DNA from: Thauera aromatica K172 | GTDB lineage: Bacteria; Pseudomonadota; Gammaproteobacteria; Burkholderiales; Rhodocyclaceae | Direction of reading: 5' to 3' | Length of the DNA: 64,000 nt | Assembly: GCF_003030465.1 (NCBI RefSeq) | Contig: NZ_CP028339.1 | Span: 2,480,001 to 2,544,000 of the forward strand | Shown here: in pieces, positions 46,441 to 55,353 of the stretch | Layout of the letters: each line of letters starts with the position of its first letter | Position numbering within the stretch: position 1 is the stretch's first letter | Translations under genes and position numbers: made by a program | Notes under the pieces: generated by a model | What the model was told of the DNA's origin: nothing | What the model saw: only the letters and a program-made list of their open reading frames with translations | The model's database searches: none

Positions 46441-47805
46441 ATGTCCGATCAAGGCTTTTCCTTCACCCAGGCGCAGCTCGCCGAAATCGCCACCGACATC
46501 CTGAAGCACGCCAAACAAGGCGGCGCCTCGGCCTGCGAGACCGACGTTTCGGAAGGCTTCGGCCAGTCGGTCGCGGTGCGCCGCAGCGAAGTCGATACCA
46601 TCGAGTACAACCGCGACAAGGGCGTCGGCGTCACCGTCTATCTGGGCCAGCAGCGCGGCTATGCGAGCACCTCCGATTTCTCCGGGAAAGCGCTGAAGGC
46701 CACGGTCGACGCCGCACTGTCGATCGCCCGCTTCACCGCCCCCGACCCCTGCGCCGGACTGGCGGATGCGGCGCTGATGGCGCGCGCGCAGGACATGCCC
46801 GACCTCGACCTCTTCCACCCGTGGAAGATCGACATCGACACGGCGATCGAACTCGCCCGGCGCTGCGAGGACGCCGCCTTCGCGGTGAGCCCGAAGATCC
46901 GCAACTCGGAAGGCGCCAACACCTCGATCCAGCAGTCGCACTTCGTTTCCACCAACAGCCACGGCTTTCTCGGCGGTTACGCGACCACCCGCCACGGCCT
47001 GTCGTGTTCGGTGATCGCCGGCGACAGCGACGACAGCGACGATAGCGACGGCATGCAGCGCGAATTCTGGTACGACTCGCGGCGCGATCCGGCCGAACTG
47101 ATGGCGCCGGAAGACATCGGCCGCATCGCCGGCGAGCGCGCGATCGCCCGGCTGGGGGCGAAGCAGATCCGCACCTGCGAAGTGCCGGTGATCTTCGAAG
47201 CTCCGCTCGCGGTCTCGCTGCTCGGCAACTTCACGCAGGCCGTCAGCGGCGGTTCGCTGTACCGCAAATCGAGCTTCCTGCTCGACAGCCTGGGGCAGTC
47301 CGTGTTCTCCCCCGTGGTCAGCATCTCCGAACGCCCGCACCTGAAAAAAGCCTTCGGCTCCAGCCCCTTCGACAGCGACGGCGTCGCCACCCGCGACCGT
47401 GAAGTAGTCATCGACGGCGTGCTCCAGGGCTACTTCCTGTCCACCTATTCGGCGCGCAAGCTGGGCATGCAGACCACCGCCAACGCCGGCGGCTCGCACA
47501 ACTTGCTGGTGAAGCCGGGCACACAGGATCTCGCCGGGCTGATCCGGCAGATGGAGCGGGGCCTGCTCGTCACCGAACTGCTCGGCCACGGCGTCAATTA
47601 CGTCACCGGCGATTACTCGCGCGGCGCTGCCGGCTTCTGGGTGGAAAAGGGTCGCATCAAGCATGCGGTCGAGGAAGTCACCATCGCCGGCAACCTGCGC
47701 GACATGTTCCGCGGCATCGTCGCGGTCGGCAACGACGCCCTGCCGCGCGGGGCCAAGCTGTGCGGCTCGCTGCTGATCGACAGCATGAAGGTGGCCGGGC
47801 GCTGA
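46441..47805 (+). CDS. pmbA: PmbA/TldE, partner of TldD
   Basis: A 454-residue subunit of the TldD/E protease, without the zinc motif itself. Family segments are VAVRRSEVDTIEYNRDKGVG near residue 38 and GSSPFDSDGVATRDREVVID near 305. An acidic tract GDSDDSDDSDG near residue 195 comes from three repeats of a 9-nt unit at 47023-47049 and looks like a local expansion. tldD is 30 kb away on the other strand. ATG 46441 is chosen by homology. Confidence 0.95.
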   Translation: MSDQGFSFTQAQLAEIATDILKHAKQGGASACETDVSEGFGQSVAVRRSEVDTIEYNRDKGVGVTVYLGQQRGYASTSDFSGKALKATVDAALSIARFTAPDPCAGLADAALMARAQDMPDLDLFHPWKIDIDTAIELARRCEDAAFAVSPKIRNSEGANTSIQQSHFVSTNSHGFLGGYATTRHGLSCSVIAGDSDDSDDSDGMQREFWYDSRRDPAELMAPEDIGRIAGERAIARLGAKQIRTCEVPVIFEAPLAVSLLGNFTQAVSGGSLYRKSSFLLDSLGQSVFSPVVSISERPHLKKAFGSSPFDSDGVATRDREVVIDGVLQGYFLSTYSARKLGMQTTANAGGSHNLLVKPGTQDLAGLIRQMERGLLVTELLGHGVNYVTGDYSRGAAGFWVEKGRIKHAVEEVTIAGNLRDMFRGIVAVGNDALPRGAKLCGSLLIDSMKVAGR

Positions 47806-47874
47806 GCCCGGCGAGGGCGACCGCGCCCCGCCCGAACGGAGCGCGGCGGTCCGATCCTGCCCCTGGACGGAGCC

Positions 47875-47880
47875 TATAAT
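47875..47880 (+). promoter_or_regulatory. -10 element of the first TRAP binding-protein gene
   Basis: CCTATAATCGGCC, 44 nt before the GTG start. The same leader pattern precedes the second binding-protein gene. Confidence 0.5.
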
Positions 47881-47918
47881 CGGCCTCCGATATTCACCCC
47901 AAGACACAAGGAGAAACC

Positions 47919-49025
47919 GTGGAGCGTCGTTCCTTCCTCAAGAAAGCCGGTGCCGGCCTTGCCGCCGGTGCGACTGCAGGCATGGCCTCGACCGCCGTGT
48001 CCGCCGCGCCTGCCGTGCATACCGGCCTGCCCGAAATCAAGTGGCGGATGACCTCGAGCTTCCCGAAGAGCATCGACACCCTGTTCGGCAGCGCCGAAAT
48101 GCTCGCCAACCGCGTGCGCGAGATCACCGGCGGCAAGTTCGACATCCGCATCCACGCCCCGGGCGAGATCGTCCCCGCGCTGATGGCGCTCGACGCGGTG
48201 CAGCAGAACACGGTCGAAATGTGCCACACCTGCTCCTACTACTACGTCGGCAAGGACAAGGCCTTCGGTTTCGGCACCGCCGTGCCCTTCGGCCTCAACG
48301 CGCGCCAGATGGACGCCTGGATCATTGCCGGCAATGGTCAGCAGCTGCTCGACGAGTTCTATGCCAACTACAACCTCTACTCCTTCCTCGGCGGCAACAC
48401 CGGGGTGCAGATGGGCGGCTGGTACCGCAAGCAGATCCACACCGTGGACGACATCAAGGGGCTGAAGATCCGCATCGCCGGCCTCGGTGGCGAAATCCTC
48501 TCACGCATGGGAGCGGTGCCGCAGCAACTCGGCGGCGGCGATATCTACACTTCATTGGAAAAGGGCACGATCGACGCTGCCGAATGGGTCGCCCCCTACG
48601 ACGATGAAAAGCTCGGCCTGTACAAGGTGGCGCCTTACTACTATTCGCCGGGCTGGTGGGAGCCGGGTCCGGTGGTGCATTTCTTCGTCAACCGCGGGGA
48701 ATGGGACAAGCTGCCGAAGGAATACCAGGCGGCCTTCCGCGCCGCCTCGCGCGAAGCTCACATCCTGATGACATCGACTTACGACCACAAGAACCCCCAG
48801 GCCCTCGCCCGCCTGCTCGGTCAGGGCGTGAAGCTGCAGGGCTTCTCCACCGAGATCATGAAGAAGGCCTACGACGTATCGCGCGAGCTGTACGCCGAGG
48901 AAGCGGCGAAGAACCCCGCGTGGGCGAAGATCTACGCCGACTTCGACAAATACCGCAAGTCGCAGAACGCCTGGTTCGGCGTCGCCGAAGCCGGCTTCGA
49001 CCGCTTCATGCAGTCGGTGCGTTAA
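47919..49025 (+). CDS. TRAP transporter substrate-binding protein, TakP/FcbT1 family (copy 1)
   Basis: A 368-residue periplasmic protein. A Tat-like signal starts MERRSFLKKAGAGLAAGA. The mature part shows TakP signatures: MTSSFPKSIDTLFGSAEML near 44, GGNTGVQMGGWYRKQI near 157 and APYDDEKLGLYKVAPYYYSP near 227. TakP of Rhodobacter binds 2-oxo acids with sodium and FcbT1 binds chloroaromatic acids; the ligand here is one of this range by inference. GTG 47919 has AAGGAGAAA. No permease gene is adjacent; the QM genes lie after copy 2. Confidence 0.93.
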   Translation: MERRSFLKKAGAGLAAGATAGMASTAVSAAPAVHTGLPEIKWRMTSSFPKSIDTLFGSAEMLANRVREITGGKFDIRIHAPGEIVPALMALDAVQQNTVEMCHTCSYYYVGKDKAFGFGTAVPFGLNARQMDAWIIAGNGQQLLDEFYANYNLYSFLGGNTGVQMGGWYRKQIHTVDDIKGLKIRIAGLGGEILSRMGAVPQQLGGGDIYTSLEKGTIDAAEWVAPYDDEKLGLYKVAPYYYSPGWWEPGPVVHFFVNRGEWDKLPKEYQAAFRAASREAHILMTSTYDHKNPQALARLLGQGVKLQGFSTEIMKKAYDVSRELYAEEAAKNPAWAKIYADFDKYRKSQNAWFGVAEAGFDRFMQSVR

Positions 49026-49062
49026 CCGCGCGCCCGTCCGCAAGCCACGCCCGCCGTATCGA

Positions 49063-49084
49063 CGAGACCCCTGCGGGGGTCTCG
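49063..49084 (+). terminator. Terminator after the first TRAP binding protein
   Basis: CGAGACCCC (49063-49071), loop TGCG, GGGGTCTCG (49076-49084), followed by CCGTTT. Nine perfect pairs, short T-run. Confidence 0.6.
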
Positions 49085-49148
49085 CCGTTTCCGCGGCGTC
49101 GCCCTCCACGCACGAACGGGCCGACATTCCGCAAGAGGCCACATCGCC

Positions 49149-49799
49149 ATGAACGACAATTCCGCCTGCCGCATCTGCCTGGTCCGCCACGGCGAAACGG
49201 CCTGGAATACCGAACGCCGGCTGCAGGGCCATATCGACGTCCCGCTCAACGGCACCGGCCTCGCCCAAGCCGAAGCCGCCGCACGCCATCTCGCCGGGCA
49301 GGGCTTCGCCGCGCTCTACAGCAGCGATCTGCAGCGCGCGCACCAGACCGCAGCCGCGATCGGGCGCCCCCATGGGCTCGACGCCGAACCCGAGCACAGA
49401 TTGCGGGAACGTCATTACGGGCTCTTCCAGGGGCTCACTTACGAAGAAGCCGAACACCGCCACCCCGAGCTTTATCGCCGCTTCAAGGCACGCGAAACCA
49501 CCCTCGCCTTCCCGGAGGGCGGCGAGAGCCTGCGCGACTTCGCCGACCGGGTGCGGGCGGCACTGACCGACATCGCCCTGCGCCACCGTGGCGAGCAGGT
49601 GCTGGTCGTCACCCATGGCGGCGTGCTCGACATCACCCACCGCCTCGCCACCGGCACGGCGCTCGCCTCACCGCGCAACTTCCCGATTCCGAACGCCGCC
49701 CTGAACTGGATCGAGTACCAGGGCAGCGCCTGGCGCCTGCTCGCGTGGGCGGACGAAAGCCATCTGCAGGAAACACTCGACGAATTGCCGGACGCCTGA
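49149..49799 (+). CDS. Histidine phosphatase family protein (GpmB/CobC-like)
   Basis: A 216-residue phosphatase. The catalytic histidine is in CLVRHGETAWNTERRLQGH near the N-terminus, the second in VVTHGGVLDITHRLA near residue 155, with SSDLQRAHQTAAAI and ERHYGLFQGLTYEEAE between. Members act on phosphoglycerate, alpha-ribazole phosphate or other phosphate esters; the substrate cannot be read off the sequence. It stands between the two TRAP binding-protein genes, a place that may be incidental. Confidence 0.88.
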   Translation: MNDNSACRICLVRHGETAWNTERRLQGHIDVPLNGTGLAQAEAAARHLAGQGFAALYSSDLQRAHQTAAAIGRPHGLDAEPEHRLRERHYGLFQGLTYEEAEHRHPELYRRFKARETTLAFPEGGESLRDFADRVRAALTDIALRHRGEQVLVVTHGGVLDITHRLATGTALASPRNFPIPNAALNWIEYQGSAWRLLAWADESHLQETLDELPDA

Positions 49800-49874
49800 A
49801 AAGCGCCCCGGATCATGACGAACGCAACGAAAATAAGGGTTTTCCGCGGTTTTCGCCACCCACCCCAAGCTCCC

Positions 49875-49880
49875 TATAAT
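49875..49880 (+). promoter_or_regulatory. -10 element of the second TRAP binding-protein gene
   Basis: CCTATAATCGCGCC, 42 nt before the ATG. It matches the leader of copy 1. Confidence 0.5.
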
Positions 49881-49916
49881 CGCGCCGTTCATTCAAACAC
49901 CCCGGAAGGAGACACA

Positions 49917-50999
49917 ATGGAACGCCGCAAATTCCTCCAAGGCGCCGGTATGGCCGGCATTCTCGCCGCAGGCACCGCCCCGGCGATCGTGCATGCCCAG
50001 CAGCAGATCCGCTGGCGCCTGGCTTCGAGCTTTCCGAAATCGCTCGATACCCTGTATGGCGGCGCCGTAACCTTCGCCAAGAACGTCAGTGAGGCCACCG
50101 GCGGCAAGTTCGAAGTCAGCGTGCATGCGGCAGGCGAACTCGTGCCGGCCTTCGGCGTCGTCGATGCGCTGCAGCAGGACACCATCGAGTGCGCCCACAC
50201 TGCGCCGTACTATTTCTTCGGCAAGGACGAATCTTTCGCTCTCGACTGCGCCATCCCGTTCGGCATGAACGCACGCCAGATGCAGGCCTGGATGCACCAC
50301 GGCAACGGCCTGAAGCTGCTGCGCGAGTTCTACGCCCAGTTCAACATCGTCAACTTCGTGATGGGCAACTCCGGCGCCCAGATGGGCGGCTGGTACCGCA
50401 AGGAGATCAACTCGGTCAAGGATCTGGAAGGCCTCAAGATCCGCATCGGCGGCTTTGCCGGCCGCGTCATCACCAAGCTCGGCGCGGTGCCGCAGAACAT
50501 TCCCGCGGGCGAAATCTACCAGGCGCTGGAAAAGGGAACGGTGGATGCGGCGGAGTGGATCGGCCCCTACGACGACCTGCGTCTGGGCCTGCACAAGGTG
50601 GCGAAGAACTACTACTACCCGGCGTGGTGGGAAGGCAGCACGCAGTTCTCGCTGCTGGTCAACGCCAAGGCATTCAACGGTCTGTCGAAAGAATATCAGG
50701 CGATCGTGCGCCAGGCCGCCTCCGACGCTCACATCGACGTCATCGCACGCTACGACGCGCACAACCCGAGCTCGCTCAAGCAACTCATCGCCGAAGGGGC
50801 GAAACTGCAGCGACTGCCCAAGGACGTCATGGACGCTGCGTTCAAGGCCTCGCGCGAGGTCTATGCTGACCTGAACGGCAAGAACCCGAACTGGAAGAAG
50901 ATCTACGGCGACTACTCGCGCTTCCTCGCCGACGCTTACCAGTGGGAAGGCGTCGCCGAAGGCAGCTACAACCAGTACATGTCGGCGCAGAAACTATAA
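49917..50999 (+). CDS. TRAP transporter substrate-binding protein, TakP/FcbT1 family (copy 2)
   Basis: A 360-residue paralogue of copy 1, with signal MERRKFLQGAGMAGILAAG. Parallel motifs are LASSFPKSLDTLYGGA near 38, MGNSGAQMGGWYRKEINSV near 147 and GPYDDLRLGLHKVAKNYYYP near 218. The EKLG/VAPYYY wording of copy 1 is changed, so ligand preference may differ. ATG 49917 has AAGGAGACAC. A terminator lies between it and dctQ, a common way to make more binding protein than permease. Confidence 0.94.
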   Translation: MERRKFLQGAGMAGILAAGTAPAIVHAQQQIRWRLASSFPKSLDTLYGGAVTFAKNVSEATGGKFEVSVHAAGELVPAFGVVDALQQDTIECAHTAPYYFFGKDESFALDCAIPFGMNARQMQAWMHHGNGLKLLREFYAQFNIVNFVMGNSGAQMGGWYRKEINSVKDLEGLKIRIGGFAGRVITKLGAVPQNIPAGEIYQALEKGTVDAAEWIGPYDDLRLGLHKVAKNYYYPAWWEGSTQFSLLVNAKAFNGLSKEYQAIVRQAASDAHIDVIARYDAHNPSSLKQLIAEGAKLQRLPKDVMDAAFKASREVYADLNGKNPNWKKIYGDYSRFLADAYQWEGVAEGSYNQYMSAQKL

Positions 51000-51008
51000 T
51001 CCGCTCAA

Positions 51009-51033
51009 GCGCCCGGCCATTTCGGCCGGGCGC
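51009..51033 (+). other. Strong hairpin after the second binding protein
   Basis: GCGCCCGGCC (51009-51018) and GGCCGGGCGC (51024-51033), ten perfect pairs, no T-run. It may protect the binding-protein mRNA from 3' decay. Confidence 0.5.
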
Positions 51034-51073
51034 CTGCCGACCATTTGCAGACGATTCTGGCATCACCCCCTTG

Positions 51074-51106
51074 CCGAGCGCGCATTCCGATCCGCTCGGC
51101 TTTTTT
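51074..51106 (+). terminator. Intrinsic terminator between binding protein and permease genes
   Basis: CCGAGCG (51074-51080) and CGCTCGG (51093-51099) followed by CTTTTTT. Readthrough would be needed to express dctQM from the upstream promoter. Confidence 0.8.
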
Positions 51107-51133
51107 GTGGCCATTCAGTTCCAGGTAACGTCC

Positions 51134-51727
51134 ATGGGAACACTACTCAACTTCACGCGGCTCATCGATACCATCAGCCGCTTCTTCGGCAAGATGGTCA
51201 TCTGGCTCGTGCTCGCCTCCACCGTCATCAGCGCCGCCAATGCCATCGCGCGCAAGGCCTTCAACGTCGGTTCGAATGCCTTCCTTGAAATCCAGTGGTA
51301 CCTGTTCGCCGCCGTGTTCCTGCTCGGCGCCGGCTACACCTTCCTGAAGAATGCCCATGTGCGCATCGACGTGCTCGCGAGCAAATTGTCGATGCGCACT
51401 CGTACGTACATCGACATCGTCGGCATCGTCGTCTTCCTGCTGCCGATGTGCTGGTTCATGATCCAGTTCTCGTGGCCGGTCGTCGTCGGCGCCTATCAGT
51501 CCGGCGAAGTGTCCTCCAACGCCGGCGGCCTGATCCGCTGGCCGGTCTATGCCCTGGTGCCGGGAGGCTTTGCCCTGCTCGGGCTGCAGGGCCTCTCCGA
51601 GCTCATCAAGCGCTTCGCCTTCCTGCAGGGTGCCGGGCCGAATCCGCTGCTGCAGGGCGGCGATGACGGCGATCAAGCCGAGCAGGACCACCAGCCCGAT
51701 CAATCCGCCGGCGAGACCCAGAAATGA
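51134..51727 (+). CDS. TRAP transporter small permease, DctQ/FcbT2 type
   Basis: A 197-residue inner-membrane protein with four hydrophobic spans (e.g. MVIWLVLASTVISAANAIA, WYLFAAVFLLGAGYTFL, DIVGIVVFLLPMCWFMIQF). The VRIDVL motif (HVRIDVLASKL) after the second span is typical. The C-terminal 30 residues are acidic and polar. ATG 51134; the stop overlaps dctM by ATGA. Confidence 0.94.
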   Translation: MGTLLNFTRLIDTISRFFGKMVIWLVLASTVISAANAIARKAFNVGSNAFLEIQWYLFAAVFLLGAGYTFLKNAHVRIDVLASKLSMRTRTYIDIVGIVVFLLPMCWFMIQFSWPVVVGAYQSGEVSSNAGGLIRWPVYALVPGGFALLGLQGLSELIKRFAFLQGAGPNPLLQGGDDGDQAEQDHQPDQSAGETQK

Positions 51728-53406
51728 TTGAACTTCTCTCCAACAGCATTCCGCAGCTGATGTTCGGCGGGCTGCTGATCTTCCTCCTGACCGGCTTTCC
51801 GGTCGCCTTCTCGCTCGCCGCCACCGGTCTTTTGTTCGGTTTCATCGGCATGGAACTCGGGCTGCTGCCGCCGAGCCTGTTCCAGGCCCTGCCGCTGCGG
51901 GTGTTCGGCATCATCCAGAACGACACCCTGCTGGCGATTCCCTTCTTCACCCTGATGGGCCTGATCCTCGAGCGCAGCGGCATGGCCGAAGACCTGCTCG
52001 ATACCGTCGGCCAGGTGTTCGGTCCGATCCGCGGCGGCCTCGCGCTCGCAGTGATCTTCGTCGGCGCACTGCTCGCCGCCACCACCGGCGTGGTCGCTGC
52101 CTCGGTGATTTCGATGGGCCTGATTTCGCTGCCGATCATGCTGCGCTACGGCTACAGCCGCGCGGTGGCGAGCGGGGCGATCACCGCCTCGGGCACGCTG
52201 GCGCAGATCGTGCCGCCCTCGCTGGTGCTGATCGTGATGGCTGATCAGCTCGGGCGCAGCGTCGGCGATCTGTACAAGGGCGCCTTCATCCCGGCCTTCG
52301 CACTGATCGGACTGTACGCCCTCTTCATCATCGGCCTGGCAATCTTCAAGCCGGCGATGGTCCCCGCACTGCCCCCCGAGGCCCGTACCTACCGCGAGCC
52401 CGACGGCAGCTCGGGGATGCGCTCGCTCGGCGTGTTCGCCCTTGTCATCGTCGCAATCTCGGTGGCCTTCGGCTGGTTCTACGCCGACATCGTCAGCGCG
52501 GCAAAAGGCGAGGCGGTCACCCCGGCACTCGACGAAACCATCGTCGTCACCCTCACCGGCGGCACCCTGCTCGCCTTTGTCGCCGCGCTGCTGAACAAGG
52601 CCCTCGGCCTCGGCCTGCTGTCGCGCATCACCGAGCGCGTCACCTTCGTGCTGATCCCGCCGCTCGTGCTGATCTTCCTCGTGCTCGGCACCATCTTCCT
52701 CGGCATTGCCACCCCCACCGAAGGCGGCGCGATGGGTGCGGTAGGCGGCATGATCATGGCCTTCGCGCGCGGCAAGCTCGACATGAGCCTGCTCACGCAT
52801 GCGCTGGAGTCGACTGCGCGCCTGTCGTGCTTCGTGCTCTTCATCCTGATCGGCTCGACCATCTTCAGCTTCACCTTCACCGCGGTGGACGGCCAGATCT
52901 GGGTCGAGCACCTGTTCGACAAGCTGCCCGGCGGCCAGCTCGGCTTCCTGCTGTTCGTCAACGTGGTGATCTTCTTCCTCGGCTTTTTCATTGACTTCTT
53001 CGAGATCGCCTTCATTCTGGTGCCGCTGCTGGCGCCGGTGGCCGACAAGATGGGGATCGATCTGGTGTGGTTCGGCGTGCTGCTGGCGATGAACCTGCAG
53101 ACCTCCTTCCTGACTCCGCCCTTCGGTTTCGCCCTCTTCTACCTGCGCAGCGTGGCGCCGTCCAAAGCCTACACCGACCGCAGCACCCGCAAGCAGATCG
53201 AAGGCGTGAAGACGATGGACATCTACCGCGGCTCGATCCCCTTCGTGCTCTTGCAGATCGTGATGGTGGTAATGCTGATCGCCTTCCCGCAGCTGGTAAC
53301 CTCGGGCCTGGATGAGAAGGTCGAGGTCGATCTGGAGTCGATCCGGATCGAGATTCCGACCGGTGATGGAGGCTGGGGGAACGAGCAAAAGGACGGTGGC
53401 TGGTAA
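51724..53406 (+). CDS. TRAP transporter large permease, DctM/FcbT3 type
   Basis: A 560-residue sodium-coupled transporter core, longer than the usual 430 because it belongs to the COG4664 (FcbT3) branch with two extra spans around residues 235-320. Conserved motifs include NDTLLAIPFFTLMGLILERSG near 60 and TPTEGGAMGAVGGMIMAFARG near 335. The C-terminus is an acidic tail. It forms the translocation unit with DctQ and takes solute from one or both binding proteins. Confidence 0.94.
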   Translation: MIELLSNSIPQLMFGGLLIFLLTGFPVAFSLAATGLLFGFIGMELGLLPPSLFQALPLRVFGIIQNDTLLAIPFFTLMGLILERSGMAEDLLDTVGQVFGPIRGGLALAVIFVGALLAATTGVVAASVISMGLISLPIMLRYGYSRAVASGAITASGTLAQIVPPSLVLIVMADQLGRSVGDLYKGAFIPAFALIGLYALFIIGLAIFKPAMVPALPPEARTYREPDGSSGMRSLGVFALVIVAISVAFGWFYADIVSAAKGEAVTPALDETIVVTLTGGTLLAFVAALLNKALGLGLLSRITERVTFVLIPPLVLIFLVLGTIFLGIATPTEGGAMGAVGGMIMAFARGKLDMSLLTHALESTARLSCFVLFILIGSTIFSFTFTAVDGQIWVEHLFDKLPGGQLGFLLFVNVVIFFLGFFIDFFEIAFILVPLLAPVADKMGIDLVWFGVLLAMNLQTSFLTPPFGFALFYLRSVAPSKAYTDRSTRKQIEGVKTMDIYRGSIPFVLLQIVMVVMLIAFPQLVTSGLDEKVEVDLESIRIEIPTGDGGWGNEQKDGGW

Positions 53407-53442
53407 GCCCTCGCGTACCCCGAGAGCTCCGTTCCTCCCGAC

Positions 53443-53464
53443 GCGCGCGCCCCCGGGCGCGCGC
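53443..53464. other. GC-rich hairpin between dctM and glyA
   Basis: GCGCGCGCCC (53443-53452) and GGGCGCGCGC (53455-53464) form a ten-pair stem with a two-base loop. No T-run; may be a weak terminator. Confidence 0.4.
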
Positions 53465-53529
53465 TGCCGTTCGAGCCCGTTGCGCGTGATAAACTCCGCG
53501 CTTGAATCAACCCTTCCCGAGTCCGAGCC

Positions 53530-54780
53530 ATGTTCTCCGCGCAAGACACCCTCGCCAAGGTCGATCCCGAACTGTGGTCCGCCGTTCAGGCCGAAAACCG
53601 CCGTCAGGAAGATCACATCGAGCTGATCGCCTCCGAAAACTACGTCTCCCATGCGGTGATGGAAGCCCAGGGCTCCCAGCTCACCAACAAGTATGCCGAG
53701 GGGTATCCGGGCAAGCGCTACTACGGCGGCTGCGAACATGTCGACGTCGCCGAGCAGCTCGCCATCGACCGTCTCAAGGCGCTGTTCGGCGCCGAGGCCG
53801 CCAACGTCCAGCCGAACTCCGGCTCCCAGGCCAACCAGGCGGTGCTGATGGCCTTCGCCAAGCCCGGCGACACGATCATGGGCATGAGCCTGGCCGAAGG
53901 CGGCCACCTCACCCACGGCATGCCGCTGAACATGTCGGGCAAGTGGTTCAACGTCGTCGCCTACGGCCTCGACGACAAGGAAGAGATCGACTACGCGGCG
54001 ATGGAGCGCCTGGCCCACGAGCACAAGCCGAAGATCATCATCGCCGGCGCCTCCGCCTATTCGCTGCGCATCGACTTCGAGCGCTTCGCCAAGGTCGCAA
54101 AAGACGTCGGCGCGATTTTCTGGGTCGACATGGCGCACTACGCCGGCCTCATCGCCGCCGGCTTCTATCCGAACCCGGTGCCGCACGCCGACGTCGTCAC
54201 CTCGACCACCCACAAGACCCTGCGCGGCCCGCGCGGCGGCATCATCCTGATGAAGGCCGAACACGAGAAGGCGCTCAACTCGGCGATCTTCCCCGGCCTG
54301 CAGGGCGGCCCCCTGATGCACGTGATCGCCGGCAAGGCGGTCGCCTTCAAGGAAGCGGCTTCGCCCGAGTTCCGCGACTATCAGGAACAGGTCATCGCCA
54401 ACGCCCGGGTGATGGCGCGCGTGCTGTCCGAGGAGCGCGGCCTGCGCATCGTCTCCGGCCGCACCGAATCCCACGTCTTCCTCGTCGACCTGCGCAACAA
54501 GAAGATCACCGGAAAGGCCGCGGAGGCCGTGCTGGGCAGCGCCCACATCACGGTCAACAAGAACTCGATCCCGAACGACCCGGAAAAGCCCTTCACCACC
54601 TCGGGCATCCGCATCGGCTCGCCGGCGATGACCACCCGCGGCTTCACCGAAATCGAGGCCGAGAAGATCGCCCACCTGATCGCCGACGTGCTCGACGCGC
54701 CGGAAGACCCGGCGGTGATCGAGCGCGTGCGCGGCCAGGTCGCCGAGCTGTGCGCGAAGTTCCCGGTCTACGGCAAGTAA
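53530..54780 (+). CDS. glyA: Serine hydroxymethyltransferase
   Basis: A 416-residue PLP enzyme that converts serine and tetrahydrofolate to glycine and methylene-THF. The N-terminal [19 protein letters not shown], the PLP lysine in [14 protein letters not shown]-like [14 protein letters not shown] near 228 and C-terminal [15 protein letters not shown] near 360 are all present. nrdR and ribD follow, as in most proteobacteria. Confidence 0.98.
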   Translation: MFSAQDTLAKVDPELWSAVQAENRRQEDHIELIASENYVSHAVMEAQGSQLTNKYAEGYPGKRYYGGCEHVDVAEQLAIDRLKALFGAEAANVQPNSGSQANQAVLMAFAKPGDTIMGMSLAEGGHLTHGMPLNMSGKWFNVVAYGLDDKEEIDYAAMERLAHEHKPKIIIAGASAYSLRIDFERFAKVAKDVGAIFWVDMAHYAGLIAAGFYPNPVPHADVVTSTTHKTLRGPRGGIILMKAEHEKALNSAIFPGLQGGPLMHVIAGKAVAFKEAASPEFRDYQEQVIANARVMARVLSEERGLRIVSGRTESHVFLVDLRNKKITGKAAEAVLGSAHITVNKNSIPNDPEKPFTTSGIRIGSPAMTTRGFTEIEAEKIAHLIADVLDAPEDPAVIERVRGQVAELCAKFPVYGK

Positions 54781-54840
54781 GCCGCCCGGCGGAGCGGGCG
54801 CCGCAACCACGCCCACCCCGCCCGCCAACGCCTCCCAGCC

Positions 54841-55353
54841 ATGAAATGCCCCTTCTGTGGCGACCCCAATACCCAGGTCACCGACACCCGCGAGAACGAG
54901 GACGGTGACGTCGTCCGCCGCCGCCGACGATGCGTGAAGTGCGACAAGCGCTTCACCACCTACGAGCGCATCGACCTCAAGATGCCGCACATCGTCAAAC
55001 GTAACGGCAACCGCAGCGAGTTCGACCATGCCAAACTCGCCGGCAGCATGAAGCTGGCGCTGCGCAAGCGCCCGGTGACGATGGAGGCGATCGAGGCCGC
55101 GGTCGATCGCATCGAGGCCAAGCTGCTGGCGCTGGGCGAACAGGAAGTTCCCAGCGAGAAGGTCGGCGAGCTGGTGATGAAGGAGCTGAAGAAGCTCGAC
55201 AAGGTGGCCTATATCCGCTTCGCCTCGGTGTATCGCAACTTCGCCGACGTGGACGAATTCTCCGAAGTGATCCGCGAAGTGCAGGCGCGGCCGCGCCGCA
55301 ACCGCGGCCCGCAGACCTCCCCCCCGTCCGAAGATGACCTTTTCGGCAACTGA
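54841..55353 (+). CDS. nrdR: Transcriptional repressor NrdR
   Basis: A 170-residue repressor of ribonucleotide reductase genes. The N-terminal zinc ribbon has [18 protein letters not shown] with the second pair in [14 protein letters not shown]. An ATP-cone spans about residues 49-139 ([18 protein letters not shown]). It senses the ATP/dATP balance and binds NrdR boxes; I see none inside the window. The C-terminus overlaps ribD by 20 nt. Confidence 0.97.
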   Translation: MKCPFCGDPNTQVTDTRENEDGDVVRRRRRCVKCDKRFTTYERIDLKMPHIVKRNGNRSEFDHAKLAGSMKLALRKRPVTMEAIEAAVDRIEAKLLALGEQEVPSEKVGELVMKELKKLDKVAYIRFASVYRNFADVDEFSEVIREVQARPRRNRGPQTSPPSEDDLFGN

